A stretch of 41,087 nt of DNA from Oscillatoriales cyanobacterium USR001. Its GTDB lineage: Bacteria; Cyanobacteriota; Cyanobacteriia; Cyanobacteriales; Microcoleaceae. The position numbers were made by a program, and so were the translations under genes. Location of the stretch: contig MBRE01000058.1 in NCBI GenBank assembly GCA_001698425.1, forward strand, positions 1 through 41,087. Reading direction: 5' to 3'. Of the stretch, positions 24,624 to 32,071 are shown one piece after another (position 1 is the first letter of the stretch; every line of letters starts with the position of its first letter). The notes below the pieces were generated by a model that saw only the letters and a list, made by a program, of their open reading frames with translations, ran no database searches and had not been told where the DNA came from.

Positions 24624-26891
24624 ATGGATAAACAGCAATTTTCTACTCTCAAGGATGCCCTTAATAATCAATATTTGTCGGCTTCGTCCTCTAATCACAC
24701 AGCTAATAATGCAGAAGTAGATGACCAAGTTCTTGATATGAATTGGTTACTCGCTGTCTTTAAACGTCGCATTCTGGTGATGGTGATAGTAGCTATAAGT
24801 ATTGCTACTTTGAGTGGTAGTTTGATTCTCTTGGCGGCTAAAAAATCAATTACTGAGTATGAGGGGAAATTTAAAGTTTTAGCAGAACCGATTACGGCTG
24901 ACGATCGATTAGCTCGGCTTTTTATTCAAGCTCAAAATAATAGTTTAGCTGTCACGGACTTGAGCAAAATTAAATCATCAGTGGAAGAAAGTTCTTCTTT
25001 GGATTATCAAACTTTGGTGCGGGTTTTAAAAAGCCCAGAAGTTCTGAAACCATTGCTTGATAAATTACAAAAAAAATATCCTCAGATTGATTATACAGTT
25101 CTTAATAGGCAGTTGACGATCGAGCGTGTTACTTTCTTGCGAGATGGAAAACAGGGAGGGACTAAATTATTGGATATTAGTTACCGCGATCGAAATCCTA
25201 GCCGCATCAAATATATCCTAGAAGAAATTGCCAAATACTACATAGAATATATGCGCCAAGAGCGCTTGAAAGTTACGCAACAAGGTATTGAATTTATTGA
25301 TAAACAAATACCGCCACTGCAACAGAAAGTAGATAGCTTACAAAAAGAATTACAAATATTAAGAACTAAGTATAGCTTTAATCAACCAGAACTACGAAGC
25401 CGTAGTTTATCAGATCGACTAGATACTTTAACGAATAGTCGCCTAGAAGTGCAAGCACAACTAGCGGAAAATATCCGCCAATATGAAAGCTACAAAGAAA
25501 GATCGTTAAGGGGAGATAATCGTTGGATTGTTGATATTAGTCCAAAGTCTTATGAAAGTTTAATGGGTAAAGTAAATGAGGTAGAGTCACAACTAGCTTT
25601 AAGTTCTACTCAATTTTATGAAAATAGCCTTCCTATTGAATCTTTGCGGGAAAAGCAGCAAAGTTTACGGGATTTAATGCAAAGAGAAGCTGAGGCTATC
25701 CTGTTTCAGATCAAATCAAAAATAGAACAGTTGGAAGCTCGCGAGCGAGTAGTAGCTAATAGCCAAAGTTTACTACAAGAAAAAATCACTCAAATGCCGA
25801 TCGCTCAACGTCGCTATGATGAAATACAATTAGAACTAGAACTAGCTAAAGATCCGCTCAAACTGTTCATAGAAAAGCAAAAAACTTTGCAGTTGGATGC
25901 AGGTCAAATTGATAGCTCTTGGGAAATTATTGCTAAACCAGAATTAGTCAAAGACGATAAGGGTGTTCCCCTTGCAGTAACACAGAAACCAACTCGTAGA
26001 AACCTCGCGATCGCAATTGTAATTAGCAGCTTACTAGGTATTGCTGTCGGTTTCTTAGTAGAAGTTTTAAATACTGTTTTCCATACTCCAGAAGAAATTA
26101 AATCAGCTACTAAATACCCTATATTGGCAGTAATTCCCCTCACTAAAGCACTGGAAAATGTATCGCGTAGAAGTATAATTTTCGCCAATAAACTCACGAG
26201 CTTAAATGCAACTAATAATAGTGAAAGTTCCAGCAAAACGATGGTATCAAATCAAATAGATTTTCCTTTCCTAGAGGCATTTCGCTACCTATATACCAAC
26301 ATTCACTTATTAAATACAGGACGAGCTATAACTTCTTTAACCATTAGTTCTACAACTAAAGGTGATGGTAAGTCTACAGTAGCCATTTATCTAGCTCAAA
26401 CTGCTTCTGCTGTTGGTAAACGAGTATTATTAGTAGATGCCAATATGCGTTTACCTCAACTGCACAAACACTTTGGCTTATCAAATAGTAGAGGTTTGAG
26501 TAATGCTTTGACTTCCGATTTAAGTTTTAATGAAGCAATTCAACAATTGCCTAACGATGATAATCTTTTTATCCTCACTGCTGGTAGTAGTCCTGCGGAC
26601 CCAATTAAATTACTTTCTTCCAGAAAGATGCACTATTTAATAGATGAATTTCAAGCTTTATTTGATTTAGTAATTTATGATACGCCACCTTTAATTGGTT
26701 TAGCTGATGGTCATTTATTAGCTTCTCAGACTGATGGTACTGTGCTGGTAGTAAAGATCGAAAAAAACGATCGAGGTATGGTAAGCAATGCTTTAGATGA
26801 ACTAACGTTAGCTGGGACTAGAATATTTGGTGTAGTAGCTAATGGCGTTGCTAGTAGTAAAGATCGAAAAAAGCGTTCGGGGCATAGTTAG
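24624..26891 (+). CDS. Wzc-like polysaccharide co-polymerase / BY-kinase, 755 aa
   Basis: Wzz chain-length domain between TM1 (about 48-71) and TM2 (about 460-482), with long coiled-coil periplasmic helices (about 200-420). It is followed by a cytoplasmic CpsD/BY-kinase domain: Walker A STTKGDGKST (576-585, Lys583), Walker A' VLLVDANMRLP (601-611) and Walker B DLVIYDTPP (681-689). It controls polysaccharide chain length and export together with Wza and Wzy. Unusual point: the C-terminus (GVASSKDRKKRSGHS) has no tyrosine cluster, the normal autophosphorylation tail, so regulation by Tyr cycling may be lost or may use other sites. The start is followed by a normal cytoplasmic N-terminus; an 11-bp repeat lies in the leader. 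Confidence 0.9.
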   Translation: MDKQQFSTLKDALNNQYLSASSSNHTANNAEVDDQVLDMNWLLAVFKRRILVMVIVAISIATLSGSLILLAAKKSITEYEGKFKVLAEPITADDRLARLFIQAQNNSLAVTDLSKIKSSVEESSSLDYQTLVRVLKSPEVLKPLLDKLQKKYPQIDYTVLNRQLTIERVTFLRDGKQGGTKLLDISYRDRNPSRIKYILEEIAKYYIEYMRQERLKVTQQGIEFIDKQIPPLQQKVDSLQKELQILRTKYSFNQPELRSRSLSDRLDTLTNSRLEVQAQLAENIRQYESYKERSLRGDNRWIVDISPKSYESLMGKVNEVESQLALSSTQFYENSLPIESLREKQQSLRDLMQREAEAILFQIKSKIEQLEARERVVANSQSLLQEKITQMPIAQRRYDEIQLELELAKDPLKLFIEKQKTLQLDAGQIDSSWEIIAKPELVKDDKGVPLAVTQKPTRRNLAIAIVISSLLGIAVGFLVEVLNTVFHTPEEIKSATKYPILAVIPLTKALENVSRRSIIFANKLTSLNATNNSESSSKTMVSNQIDFPFLEAFRYLYTNIHLLNTGRAITSLTISSTTKGDGKSTVAIYLAQTASAVGKRVLLVDANMRLPQLHKHFGLSNSRGLSNALTSDLSFNEAIQQLPNDDNLFILTAGSSPADPIKLLSSRKMHYLIDEFQALFDLVIYDTPPLIGLADGHLLASQTDGTVLVVKIEKNDRGMVSNALDELTLAGTRIFGVVANGVASSKDRKKRSGHS

Positions 26892-26904
26892 TATATGCTT
26901 TTTG

Positions 26905-26957
26905 AACAGTTAACCAATAACAGTTAACCAATAACAGTTAACCAATAACTAATAACA
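26905..26957 (+). repeat. Heptamer repeat block upstream of nth
   Basis: Three copies of the 14-mer AACAGTTAACCAAT are followed by AACTAATAACA, ending directly at the nth ATG (26958). Same family and same orientation relative to the downstream gene as the blocks before tuf, rpsJ, recR and the protease gene. Confidence 0.8.
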
Positions 26958-27623
26958 ATGAAAAAATTAAGTTTACGACAGCGATCGCTAGAAATTCTCC
27001 TTCGACTCAAAAATCTCTATCCTGATGCTACCTGCACCCTCAACTATGAAACTCCAGTGCAATTATTAGTTGCCACAATTCTCTCCGCGCAATGCACTGA
27101 TGAACGAGTAAATAAAGTAACACCAGCCTTATTTCAACGCTTCCCCGATGCGGAAAAACTCGCGATCGCAGACATAGAAGAACTAGAAAACCTCATCCGC
27201 TCCACCGGTTTCTATCACAATAAAGCCAAAAACATCAAAGGCGCTTGTCAAATCATCGTTAATAAATTCAACGGTGAAGTCCCAAAACGCATGGAATTAT
27301 TATTAGAATTACCCGGCGTAGCCCGCAAAACCGCCAACGTCGTCCTCGCCCACGCCTACGGCATTAATATGGGAGTCACCGTCGATACCCACGTCAAACG
27401 CCTCACCAATCGCTTAGGTTTAACCACACACTCAGATCCCATTCGCATCGAACGAGATTTAATGACCTTACTACCCCAACCAGATTGGGAAAATTGGTCA
27501 ATTCGCCTGGTTTATCATGGTAGAGCCGTTTGTAATGCCAGAAATCCAGCCTGCGAAACTTGTTCCCTTGCCGATTTATGCCCTTCGGCAGAAAGTAAGC
27601 AACCGACAATTATGGTACAATAG
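26958..27623 (+). CDS. nth: Endonuclease III
   Basis: Bifunctional DNA glycosylase/AP lyase for oxidised pyrimidines in base excision repair. Helix-hairpin-helix [13 protein letters not shown] with catalytic Lys124, catalytic Asp143 in TVDTHVKRL, and the [4Fe-4S] loop cysteines Cys192, Cys199, Cys202 and Cys208 (C-x6-C-x2-C-x5-C) are all present. The 221 aa is full length. No ribosome site is visible in the repeat that abuts the ATG. rpsN follows after 38 bp. Confidence 0.96.
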   Translation: MKKLSLRQRSLEILLRLKNLYPDATCTLNYETPVQLLVATILSAQCTDERVNKVTPALFQRFPDAEKLAIADIEELENLIRSTGFYHNKAKNIKGACQIIVNKFNGEVPKRMELLLELPGVARKTANVVLAHAYGINMGVTVDTHVKRLTNRLGLTTHSDPIRIERDLMTLLPQPDWENWSIRLVYHGRAVCNARNPACETCSLADLCPSAESKQPTIMVQ

Positions 27624-27661
27624 AAAATACTGACTTTATTTTTAGGATATTAGAACAGTTC

Positions 27662-27964
27662 ATGGCTAAAAAAAGCATGATCGAGCGCGAAAAAAGACGG
27701 CAGAAACTTGTTGATAAGTACGCCGCCGAGCGCGAAGACCTCAAAGAGCAATTCCGTGTTGCGGGTTCGCAGATGGAAAAAGTTGCCATCCACCGCCAAA
27801 TTCAACAGTTACCTCGCAATAGTTCCCCAACTCGCTTGCGGAACCGCTGCTGGGCAACTGGACGGCCTAGAGGTTATTACCGGGACTTCGGACTGTCTCG
27901 TAACGTGATGCGCGAAATGGCTCACCAAGGGCTTTTACCTGGTGTAGTCAAGTCAAGCTGGTAG
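27662..27964 (+). CDS. rpsN: 30S ribosomal protein S14 (zinc-free type)
   Basis: Full 100-aa S14 of the long form. Only one cysteine (Cys63 in [12 protein letters not shown]) stands where zinc-type S14 has four, so this is the C-minus, zinc-independent version usual in cyanobacteria. The conserved [20 protein letters not shown] core and [10 protein letters not shown] end are intact. It stands alone rather than in a ribosomal operon. A perfect 54-bp palindrome begins 22 bp after the stop and probably ends or stabilises the transcript. Confidence 0.97.
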   Translation: MAKKSMIEREKRRQKLVDKYAAEREDLKEQFRVAGSQMEKVAIHRQIQQLPRNSSPTRLRNRCWATGRPRGYYRDFGLSRNVMREMAHQGLLPGVVKSSW

Positions 27965-27986
27965 TTTTTCTATGGGGCGTTAGCTT

Positions 27987-28040
27987 GTTTGTAGTAAGCG
28001 CTTTAGCGCTAAATTTAGCGCTAAAGCGCTTACTACAAAC
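27987..28040. repeat. GTAGTAAGCGC palindromic repeat, copy 2 (perfect 54-bp palindrome)
   Basis: Two 27-base arms are exact reverse complements with no spacer (27987-28013 and 28014-28040), making a cruciform or long RNA hairpin possible. The side module follows at 28045-28070. It lies between the convergent genes rpsN and the secreted-protein gene, so it may act as a bidirectional terminator. Confidence 0.85.
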
Positions 28041-28072
28041 CAAATCATCAAGTTATTTAATTTTCATTCCTT

Positions 28073-28100
28073 TAACCAATAACAACTAACAAATAATAAC
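28073..28100. repeat. Heptamer repeat at the 3' end of the secreted-protein gene
   Basis: TAACCAATAACAACTAACAA followed by ATAATAAC, the TAACNNN family, touching the stop codon of the minus-strand gene at 28100. It is the only block of this family in the window that is not in a gene leader. Confidence 0.6.
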
Positions 28101-28753
28101 TATCGCCAAGCAATTTTTACAGATATTTGTCGAGACTTACTCGTTACTATAAGCACGCGATAAACTCCCGACTCAGGCAATTTAGCCCAAGCTTCGACCT
28201 TACCTTGATCGAGTAATTCTCCTGATGGAGATTCGATCGCGACATCCACATCATTAGCTGTAACTATCATTGTCTGCCCTGCTTTCCCCTGAACTTTCAA
28301 AGGTTGAATTTGATAAGCAGATAAATTAATTTTAATATTAACATCTTTGGCTCCCTGTGCGATCGAAATTTGACGCTCTGAATTATATGTCCAAATAGGT
28401 TTAAACTCGCGCTCCAAAACAAAGCTAGTTTTATCTAATTTAGGCGTAATTCGCACTCGATAAAGACCGGATTCTGGTAAAACTCCCACCCATTGACTCA
28501 CCTCTTTTTCAATAACTCCTAATCGTTGACCACTGGGGCTGAACAATTCTGCGATTAAGTTTCCAGCCCATAGGGAAAGAATTAATTCCCGCCCTTTAGT
28601 TCCCTCAAAAATATATGTAGTTGGTTGCGCGATCGTATCTCTCATTTCCAGAGTAGACATTCGCCGAATCGGTTCAATAATTGAGGTTGTATTGCTCAGT
28701 GCCGTTGTTGCCATAAATACGGCCAGTAGCCCTGACAGTATTAGTTTCTCCAT
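28100..28753 (-). CDS. Secreted protein with two PPC-like beta domains, 217 aa
   Basis: Signal peptide at residues 1-20 (LILSGLLAVFMATTALS). The rest is beta-rich with an internal duplication: SPSGQRLGVIEKEVSQWVGV then LPESGLYRVRI (about 72-102), and SPSGELLDQGKVEAWAK then LPESGVYRVLI (about 174-201). This resembles bacterial pre-peptidase C-terminal (PPC)-type domains. No enzymatic motif is present. Probably periplasmic or extracellular; function unknown. Convergent with rpsN and divergent from the Rieske gene, with a 250-bp intergenic region upstream. Confidence 0.68.
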   Translation of the reverse strand: MEKLILSGLLAVFMATTALSNTTSIIEPIRRMSTLEMRDTIAQPTTYIFEGTKGRELILSLWAGNLIAELFSPSGQRLGVIEKEVSQWVGVLPESGLYRVRITPKLDKTSFVLEREFKPIWTYNSERQISIAQGAKDVNIKINLSAYQIQPLKVQGKAGQTMIVTANDVDVAIESPSGELLDQGKVEAWAKLPESGVYRVLIVTSKSRQISVKIAWR

Positions 28754-29006
28754 TTGATGTCCAGTCCTGATAGCGTGACGTGCTATAGGATATTACTTGT
28801 CTCAATCTATCTACGCCGGACAAAATTTGAGATGAGATATAGCAGTCCTAAATGAGTTGTAAAAAAAACTAGAAACCCTCCCAACCCTCCCCTACCCGTA
28901 CATCACCATTGCGATCGTGTACAGAAAAGTTTTCACCAACGGCAAGAAATTTTACGACAATATCTGTTAACATATAGATTGAAAGCAATTGTAAACAAAG
29001 GTGTTT

Positions 29007-30008
29007 ATGCAAAGTTTTAACAACTGGAATATTATTAATAAAGGTTGGTATATTGCTTCTCCCAGTCAAGCTTTATCTCAGGGAAAAGCAAAATCTGTAG
29101 AGGTTTGCGGTCAAAGAATTGTTATTTTTCGGGGTGAAGATAGAAAAGTCCGGGCATTAGATGCCTATTGTCCTCATTTGGGAACAGATTTAGGAATTGG
29201 TAGGGTGGATGGCAATTTAATTCGCTGCTCTTTTCATCATTGGGCATTTGATGAAACGGGCAATTGTCAAAATATTCCTTGTCAAGCAGAAATTCCTCGT
29301 CAAGCTAAATTACTAACTTACGCAACTGAGGAGAAATATGGTTTTATTTGGATTTATCCTGATGCGAAAGCACCGGAAGGAGTGGTAGAATTTGATGAGT
29401 TGAAAGGTAAGGAAATTGTCAGTCAAGCTGATACCGCTTTTGAAAGAACTTGTCATCATCACATTTGCATGATGAATGGAATTGATGCTCAACATTTGAA
29501 AACAATCCATCATTTAGATATCAAAATGGAGCTATCTCTTAACCAAAATCAATTAGGGACACAAATTGATTTTATAATGCGGGGAGAATTTCCTAAAACT
29601 ACTCTGAGAGAAAGGTTAGGTCAGCGATTTTTAGGCTCTAGTTATGAGTATTCTATGCGTTATGCTGATGGTTGTATTGGTTTGTTGACGATAATGAAAA
29701 ATGTTCGATTATTTCCGCCTCTTTACATGATTTATGCTTACACTCCTATTAGTCCTGGAAGAACAATAGTTCAACCGATTTATGTAACTGAAAAACGTCA
29801 AGGAATTATTGGATATTTACTCAGTCAATTTTTGCTATTTTGTACTCGTTTAGCTTACTATATGCTCAGAGATGAAGACGGCAAAATTTATGATAATATT
29901 TGTTTTAATCCGCAAGTAATTCTCAGCATTGATGAACCATTAGTTCAATATATGCGGTATGTGAATCAACTTAAACCGTCTCAATGGTCGCGAGATGCTA
30001 AGGAATGA
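29007..30008 (+). CDS. Rieske non-heme iron oxygenase
   Basis: Rieske [2Fe-2S] ligands are in CPHLGTDLGIG (Cys55, His57 from the ATG) and CSFHHWAFD (Cys74, His77). The mononuclear iron site follows the family rule D-x2-H-x4-H: DAQHLKTIH with His163 and His168, and a distal acidic stretch near RDEDGKIYDN may supply the carboxylate ligand. It is therefore the terminal oxygenase of a ring-hydroxylating-type system; substrate and reductase partner are not evident from the neighbours. ATG 29007 is preferred over an in-frame GTG at 29001, because AAAGG (28997-29001) is well spaced from it. The final codons and stop lie inside a dispersed repeat element, so the tail may have been reshaped. Confidence 0.88.
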   Translation: MQSFNNWNIINKGWYIASPSQALSQGKAKSVEVCGQRIVIFRGEDRKVRALDAYCPHLGTDLGIGRVDGNLIRCSFHHWAFDETGNCQNIPCQAEIPRQAKLLTYATEEKYGFIWIYPDAKAPEGVVEFDELKGKEIVSQADTAFERTCHHHICMMNGIDAQHLKTIHHLDIKMELSLNQNQLGTQIDFIMRGEFPKTTLRERLGQRFLGSSYEYSMRYADGCIGLLTIMKNVRLFPPLYMIYAYTPISPGRTIVQPIYVTEKRQGIIGYLLSQFLLFCTRLAYYMLRDEDGKIYDNICFNPQVILSIDEPLVQYMRYVNQLKPSQWSRDAKE

Positions 30009-30073
30009 AAAATAAATAATTTGACGATCTGGTTCGTAGTAAGCGCTTTAGCGCTAAAGCGCTTACTACAAAC
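30000..30073. repeat. GTAGTAAGCGC palindromic repeat, copy 3
   Basis: The side module AAGGAATGAAAAATAAATAA begins at about 30000 and contains the Rieske stop codon. TTGACGATCTGGTTCG follows, and then a perfect palindrome with 16-base arms (30037-30068). The first ~45 bases nearly match copy 4 at 36669. It lies between the Rieske gene and the convergent gif cluster. Confidence 0.85.
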
Positions 30074-30090
30074 ACAGGAAATGGACGAGA

Positions 30091-30228
30091 TTATTGGCGA
30101 TCGCCTTTAATTTTCAAGGCATCCAAACCTACTTCCTCCGCAGTACGGACAAGTAAATTTTGTTGACGATTTTTGACAATGTGTTGATGGCGATTCATTA
30201 ACGCTCTTGCTTGGTTTTCAGTAGACAT
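30091..30228 (-). CDS. Short IF7-type glutamine synthetase inactivating factor paralog (copy A), 45 aa
   Basis: Translation of 30228-30091 gives MSTENQARALMNRHQHIVKN, then RQQNLLVRTAEEVGLDALKI and KGDRQ. The first 35 residues match the 64-aa IF7 gene at 30493-30687 at most positions, including Arg8, Arg21 and Arg28, the residues known to be critical for binding glutamine synthetase in Synechocystis IF7. The C-terminal third of IF7 is missing and replaced by ten other residues. GGAG precedes the start. The protein is identical to copy B; the two genes differ by two silent bases. It could be a weaker or competing inhibitor (inference). Confidence 0.8.
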   Translation of the reverse strand: MSTENQARALMNRHQHIVKNRQQNLLVRTAEEVGLDALKIKGDRQ

Positions 30229-30296
30229 GATTGTGGACTCCAAATTTAATAGTTAAGGTCAATTAAGTAAATCAAACAGTCAGGAAATGGACGAGA

Positions 30297-30434
30297 TTAT
30301 TGGCGATCGCCTTTAATTTTCAAGGCATCCAAACCTACTTCCTCCGCAGTACGAACAAGTAAATTTTGTTGGCGATTTTTGACAATGTGTTGATGGCGAT
30401 TCATTAACGCTCTTGCTTGGTTTTCAGTAGACAT
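30297..30434 (-). CDS. Short IF7-type paralog (copy B), 45 aa, identical protein to copy A
   Basis: Same 45-residue product as copy A. It begins 58 bases after the stop of the full-length gif gene, with GGAG about nine bases before the ATG. The duplicated DNA (30281-30434 against 30075-30228) is 154 bp with only two differences, both silent, so the duplication is recent or maintained by gene conversion. No separate promoter is evident; it is probably co-transcribed with the full-length gene. Confidence 0.8.
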   Translation of the reverse strand: MSTENQARALMNRHQHIVKNRQQNLLVRTAEEVGLDALKIKGDRQ

Positions 30435-30492
30435 AGTTGGTTTCTCCAAATTTTTTATCAAATTTTGCTGGATATCTCGGAAATAGAGCTTT

Positions 30493-30687
30493 CTAGCTCA
30501 TCGTTGCATTACTGCGATCGTAACTAGCTTGAAAGCCGGATTGCGCCTTACCTTGAATGTGACCCCGGTAGCTAGTATCTTCAAGACCCACCTCAGCGGC
30601 GGTACGGGAAAGCAGAGATTGTTGTCGATTCTTGACTAAATGGTGGTGACGCATCATCAAAGAGCGTGCTTGATCTTCAGTAGACAT
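30493..30687 (-). CDS. gifA: Glutamine synthetase inactivating factor IF7
   Basis: A 64-aa basic protein starting MSTEDQARSLMMRHHHLVKN then RQQSLLSRTAAEVG. Length and sequence match cyanobacterial IF7 (about 65 aa), which binds and reversibly inactivates glutamine synthetase type I when ammonium is plentiful. Arg8, Arg21 and Arg28, needed for that interaction in Synechocystis, are all in place, as is a C-terminal IQGK...SYDRS segment. GGGAGG lies a few bases before the ATG. Upstream is a GTA-N8-TAC site overlapping the promoter, consistent with NtcA repression as known for gif genes. It heads a cluster with two truncated paralogs. Identification is from memory of the family. Confidence 0.85.
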   Translation of the reverse strand: MSTEDQARSLMMRHHHLVKNRQQSLLSRTAAEVGLEDTSYRGHIQGKAQSGFQASYDRSNATMS

Positions 30688-30742
30688 ATCTGGTTCCTCC
30701 CTATTGCTTGAGCGATGGTTAACTTTTTCTCTTTCTTTTATG

Positions 30743-30774
30743 ACTATAACAGATATTTCTGTATTGAAATTTAC
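30743..30774 (-). promoter_or_regulatory. gif promoter with NtcA-type box
   Basis: On the minus strand, GTA-N8-TAC (30774-30761), embedded in the larger dyad TTCTGTA/TACAGAA, lies 12 bp before an extended -10 (TGT-TATAGT, hexamer 30748-30743). The predicted start near 30736 places the box centre at about -31, over the -35 region. That position suits repression by NtcA rather than activation. Confidence 0.6.
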
Positions 30775-30878
30775 AGAATGCTATTTTTTACAAAAATTTA
30801 CAATTCCTCACGGCAGGGTTAAAGCTGTGGTCGGAGATTAGATAATTAAGTTTCGATTTTTGATTTGAGTTAAAAGTA

Positions 30879-30906
30879 AAGCGCCGACAATTATCGACGC
30901 TTTTTT
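30879..30906. terminator. Probable bidirectional terminator
   Basis: AAGCGCCGA-CAATTA-TCGACGCTT stem (one mismatch) followed by TTTTTT at 30901-30906 on the plus strand; on the minus strand the stem is followed by TTTACTTTT. It lies about 120 bp past the recR stop and could end the recR transcript before the gif promoter. Confidence 0.45.
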
Positions 30907-30939
30907 ATACCAAGTCTAAAAAATTTGGTAACAGTCTTG

Positions 30940-31001
30940 GTAGGAGCGGGTTCGCCCAGATATTTGACACCCACCGACAAATTATCTAAACCCGCCCCTA
31001 C
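30940..31001. repeat. GTAGGAGCGGGTT inverted-repeat element, 62 bp
   Basis: Arms GTAGGAGCGGGTT (30940-30952) and AACCCGCCCCTAC (30989-31001) match except at one or two positions. I have seen this kind of element as a common dispersed repeat in cyanobacteria. It has no coding content and lies just past the recR stop. Confidence 0.6.
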
Positions 31002-31022
31002 AAAAATTATTAAAATCCTCAA

Positions 31023-31616
31023 CTAATCTAACTCCCGCCGTCCTTCCAAAGCCCGCGCTAAAGTCACCTCATCAGCATATTCTAAATCTCCACCCATCGG
31101 TAAACCAAAGGCAATTCTCGTTACTTTTGTAAAAGGTTTAAGTAAACGCCCCACATAAAGCGTAGTCGTCTCACCTTCCACACTGGGACTAATAGCAACA
31201 ATTACTTCTTTTACCTCCTCCTGACTGGCCCGTTGTACTAATTGATGAATATTCAATTGTTCCGGGCCAATTCCATCCATCGGCGAAATTACGCCACCTA
31301 AAACGTGATATTTGCCACTATATTCCCGTGTTTTTTCTATGGCAATTACATCGCGAGAATCAGTCACTACACAAATAGTATCAGCATCGCGGTTAGGATT
31401 GCGACAAATTTCGCATACGGGATCGGCGGATAAATGAAAACATACTTGACAGAAACCTACTTGTTCTTTCGCATCAATTAAAGATTGAGCAAGTGCTTGA
31501 ACTTCTTCATCTGGTCGTTTGAGAATGTGTAAAGCAAGGCGTTGAGCCGTTTTGGGACCGACTCCAGGTAGGCGTTGCAATTGTTCGATTAAACGGGCTA
31601 AAGGTCGTGTATACAA
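31023..31616 (-). CDS. recR: Recombination protein RecR
   Basis: RecR loads RecA at gaps in the RecF/RecO pathway. Helix-hairpin-helix [16 protein letters not shown] (13-28), zinc-finger Cys56, Cys59, Cys68 and Cys71, and a TOPRIM domain (about 79-173, VVTDSRDV to RIAFGLP) are all present. The 197 aa is full length. The leader (31617-31667) is largely a heptamer repeat. SUI1 lies upstream on the same strand, 86 bp away. Confidence 0.97.
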   Translation of the reverse strand: MYTRPLARLIEQLQRLPGVGPKTAQRLALHILKRPDEEVQALAQSLIDAKEQVGFCQVCFHLSADPVCEICRNPNRDADTICVVTDSRDVIAIEKTREYSGKYHVLGGVISPMDGIGPEQLNIHQLVQRASQEEVKEVIVAISPSVEGETTTLYVGRLLKPFTKVTRIAFGLPMGGDLEYADEVTLARALEGRRELD

Positions 31617-31620
31617 TTTT

Positions 31621-31667
31621 GTTATTTGTTATTTGTTATTTGTTAACGGTTAACTGTTAACTGTTAG
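31621..31667 (-). repeat. Heptamer repeat block upstream of recR
   Basis: On the minus strand it reads CTAACAGTTAACAGTTAACC and then GTTAACAAATAAC-type units, ending a few bases before the recR ATG at 31616. Same orientation relative to its gene as at tuf, rpsJ and nth. Confidence 0.8.
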
Positions 31668-31702
31668 ATAATTGGTAGGGATACGGCATTGCCCTGTCCC
31701 TA

Positions 31703-32071
31703 CTAACCACCACTAATTTTAGCTTTATATCCTAACTTAGTCAAAATTTCTAAAAGTTTCGGACCATGTTCGCCTTGAATTTCAATTTCATTATCCTTAA
31801 TTGTACCACCAGCACCACATTGAGTTTTAAGTTGCTTCAATAATCCCGCCAAAGTTTCTGGCTTTTCCTGAAAACCAGTAATCACAGTCACAGTTTTACC
31901 TTTTCGTCCCTTGCGAGATGCTTGAATCCTAATATTTTGCTGAGATGGGGGAATTTCGGGGAGCGCTCTTTCTAGTGCGGCTGAATTGTCAAAATTGCCA
32001 AACTCAGAGTAAACAACTCGCTTCCCTGTAGAGTTATTTACATTAGTAGAATTGTGCTTAGATGTTGTCAT
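31703..32071 (-). CDS. SUI1/eIF1-like translation initiation factor (YciH family)
   Basis: The C-terminal SUI1 domain (about 47-119) has IRIQASRKGRKGKTVTVITG, LLKQLKTQCGAGGTIKDNEI and the GEH...LLEILTKLGYKAKISGG end. The N-terminal 45 residues are an acidic/Asn-rich extension. Bacterial YciH binds the ribosome and affects initiation fidelity; its exact role is unsettled. The ATG overlaps the stop of the large primase-helicase gene by four bases (ATGA), so in this genome it is translationally coupled to a replication-type protein. The family is normally chromosomal and stands alone. Confidence 0.9.
   Translation of the reverse strand: MTTSKHNSTNVNNSTGKRVVYSEFGNFDNSAALERALPEIPPSQQNIRIQASRKGRKGKTVTVITGFQEKPETLAGLLKQLKTQCGAGGTIKDNEIEIQGEHGPKLLEILTKLGYKAKISGG

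Larger units (their letters stand above)
30075..30434 (-). repeat. 154-bp tandem duplication carrying the two short gif genes
   Basis: Direct repeats at 30075-30228 and 30281-30434, period 206 bp, 152 of 154 bases identical. The 52 bases between them are unrelated to the leader of the downstream copy. Confidence 0.9.
30688..31022. other. Intergenic region between gif cluster and recR
   Basis: About 335 bp without a gene. From left to right: the gif leader and NtcA-type promoter, a hairpin likely to be a terminator (30879-30902), a TACCAA/TTGGTA inverted repeat (about 30908-30930), and a 62-bp inverted-repeat element (30940-31001). recR ends at 31023. Confidence 0.5.

Noticed and set aside
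30281..30434. Second short gif copy as an assembly duplication
   Set aside because: The copies differ at two bases and have different upstream sequence, so it is more likely a real tandem duplication; long reads would settle it.
30688..30742. Glutamine riboswitch in the gif leader
   Set aside because: Cyanobacterial gifB can carry a glnA-type aptamer, but I do not see its conserved segments in this ~50-base leader.
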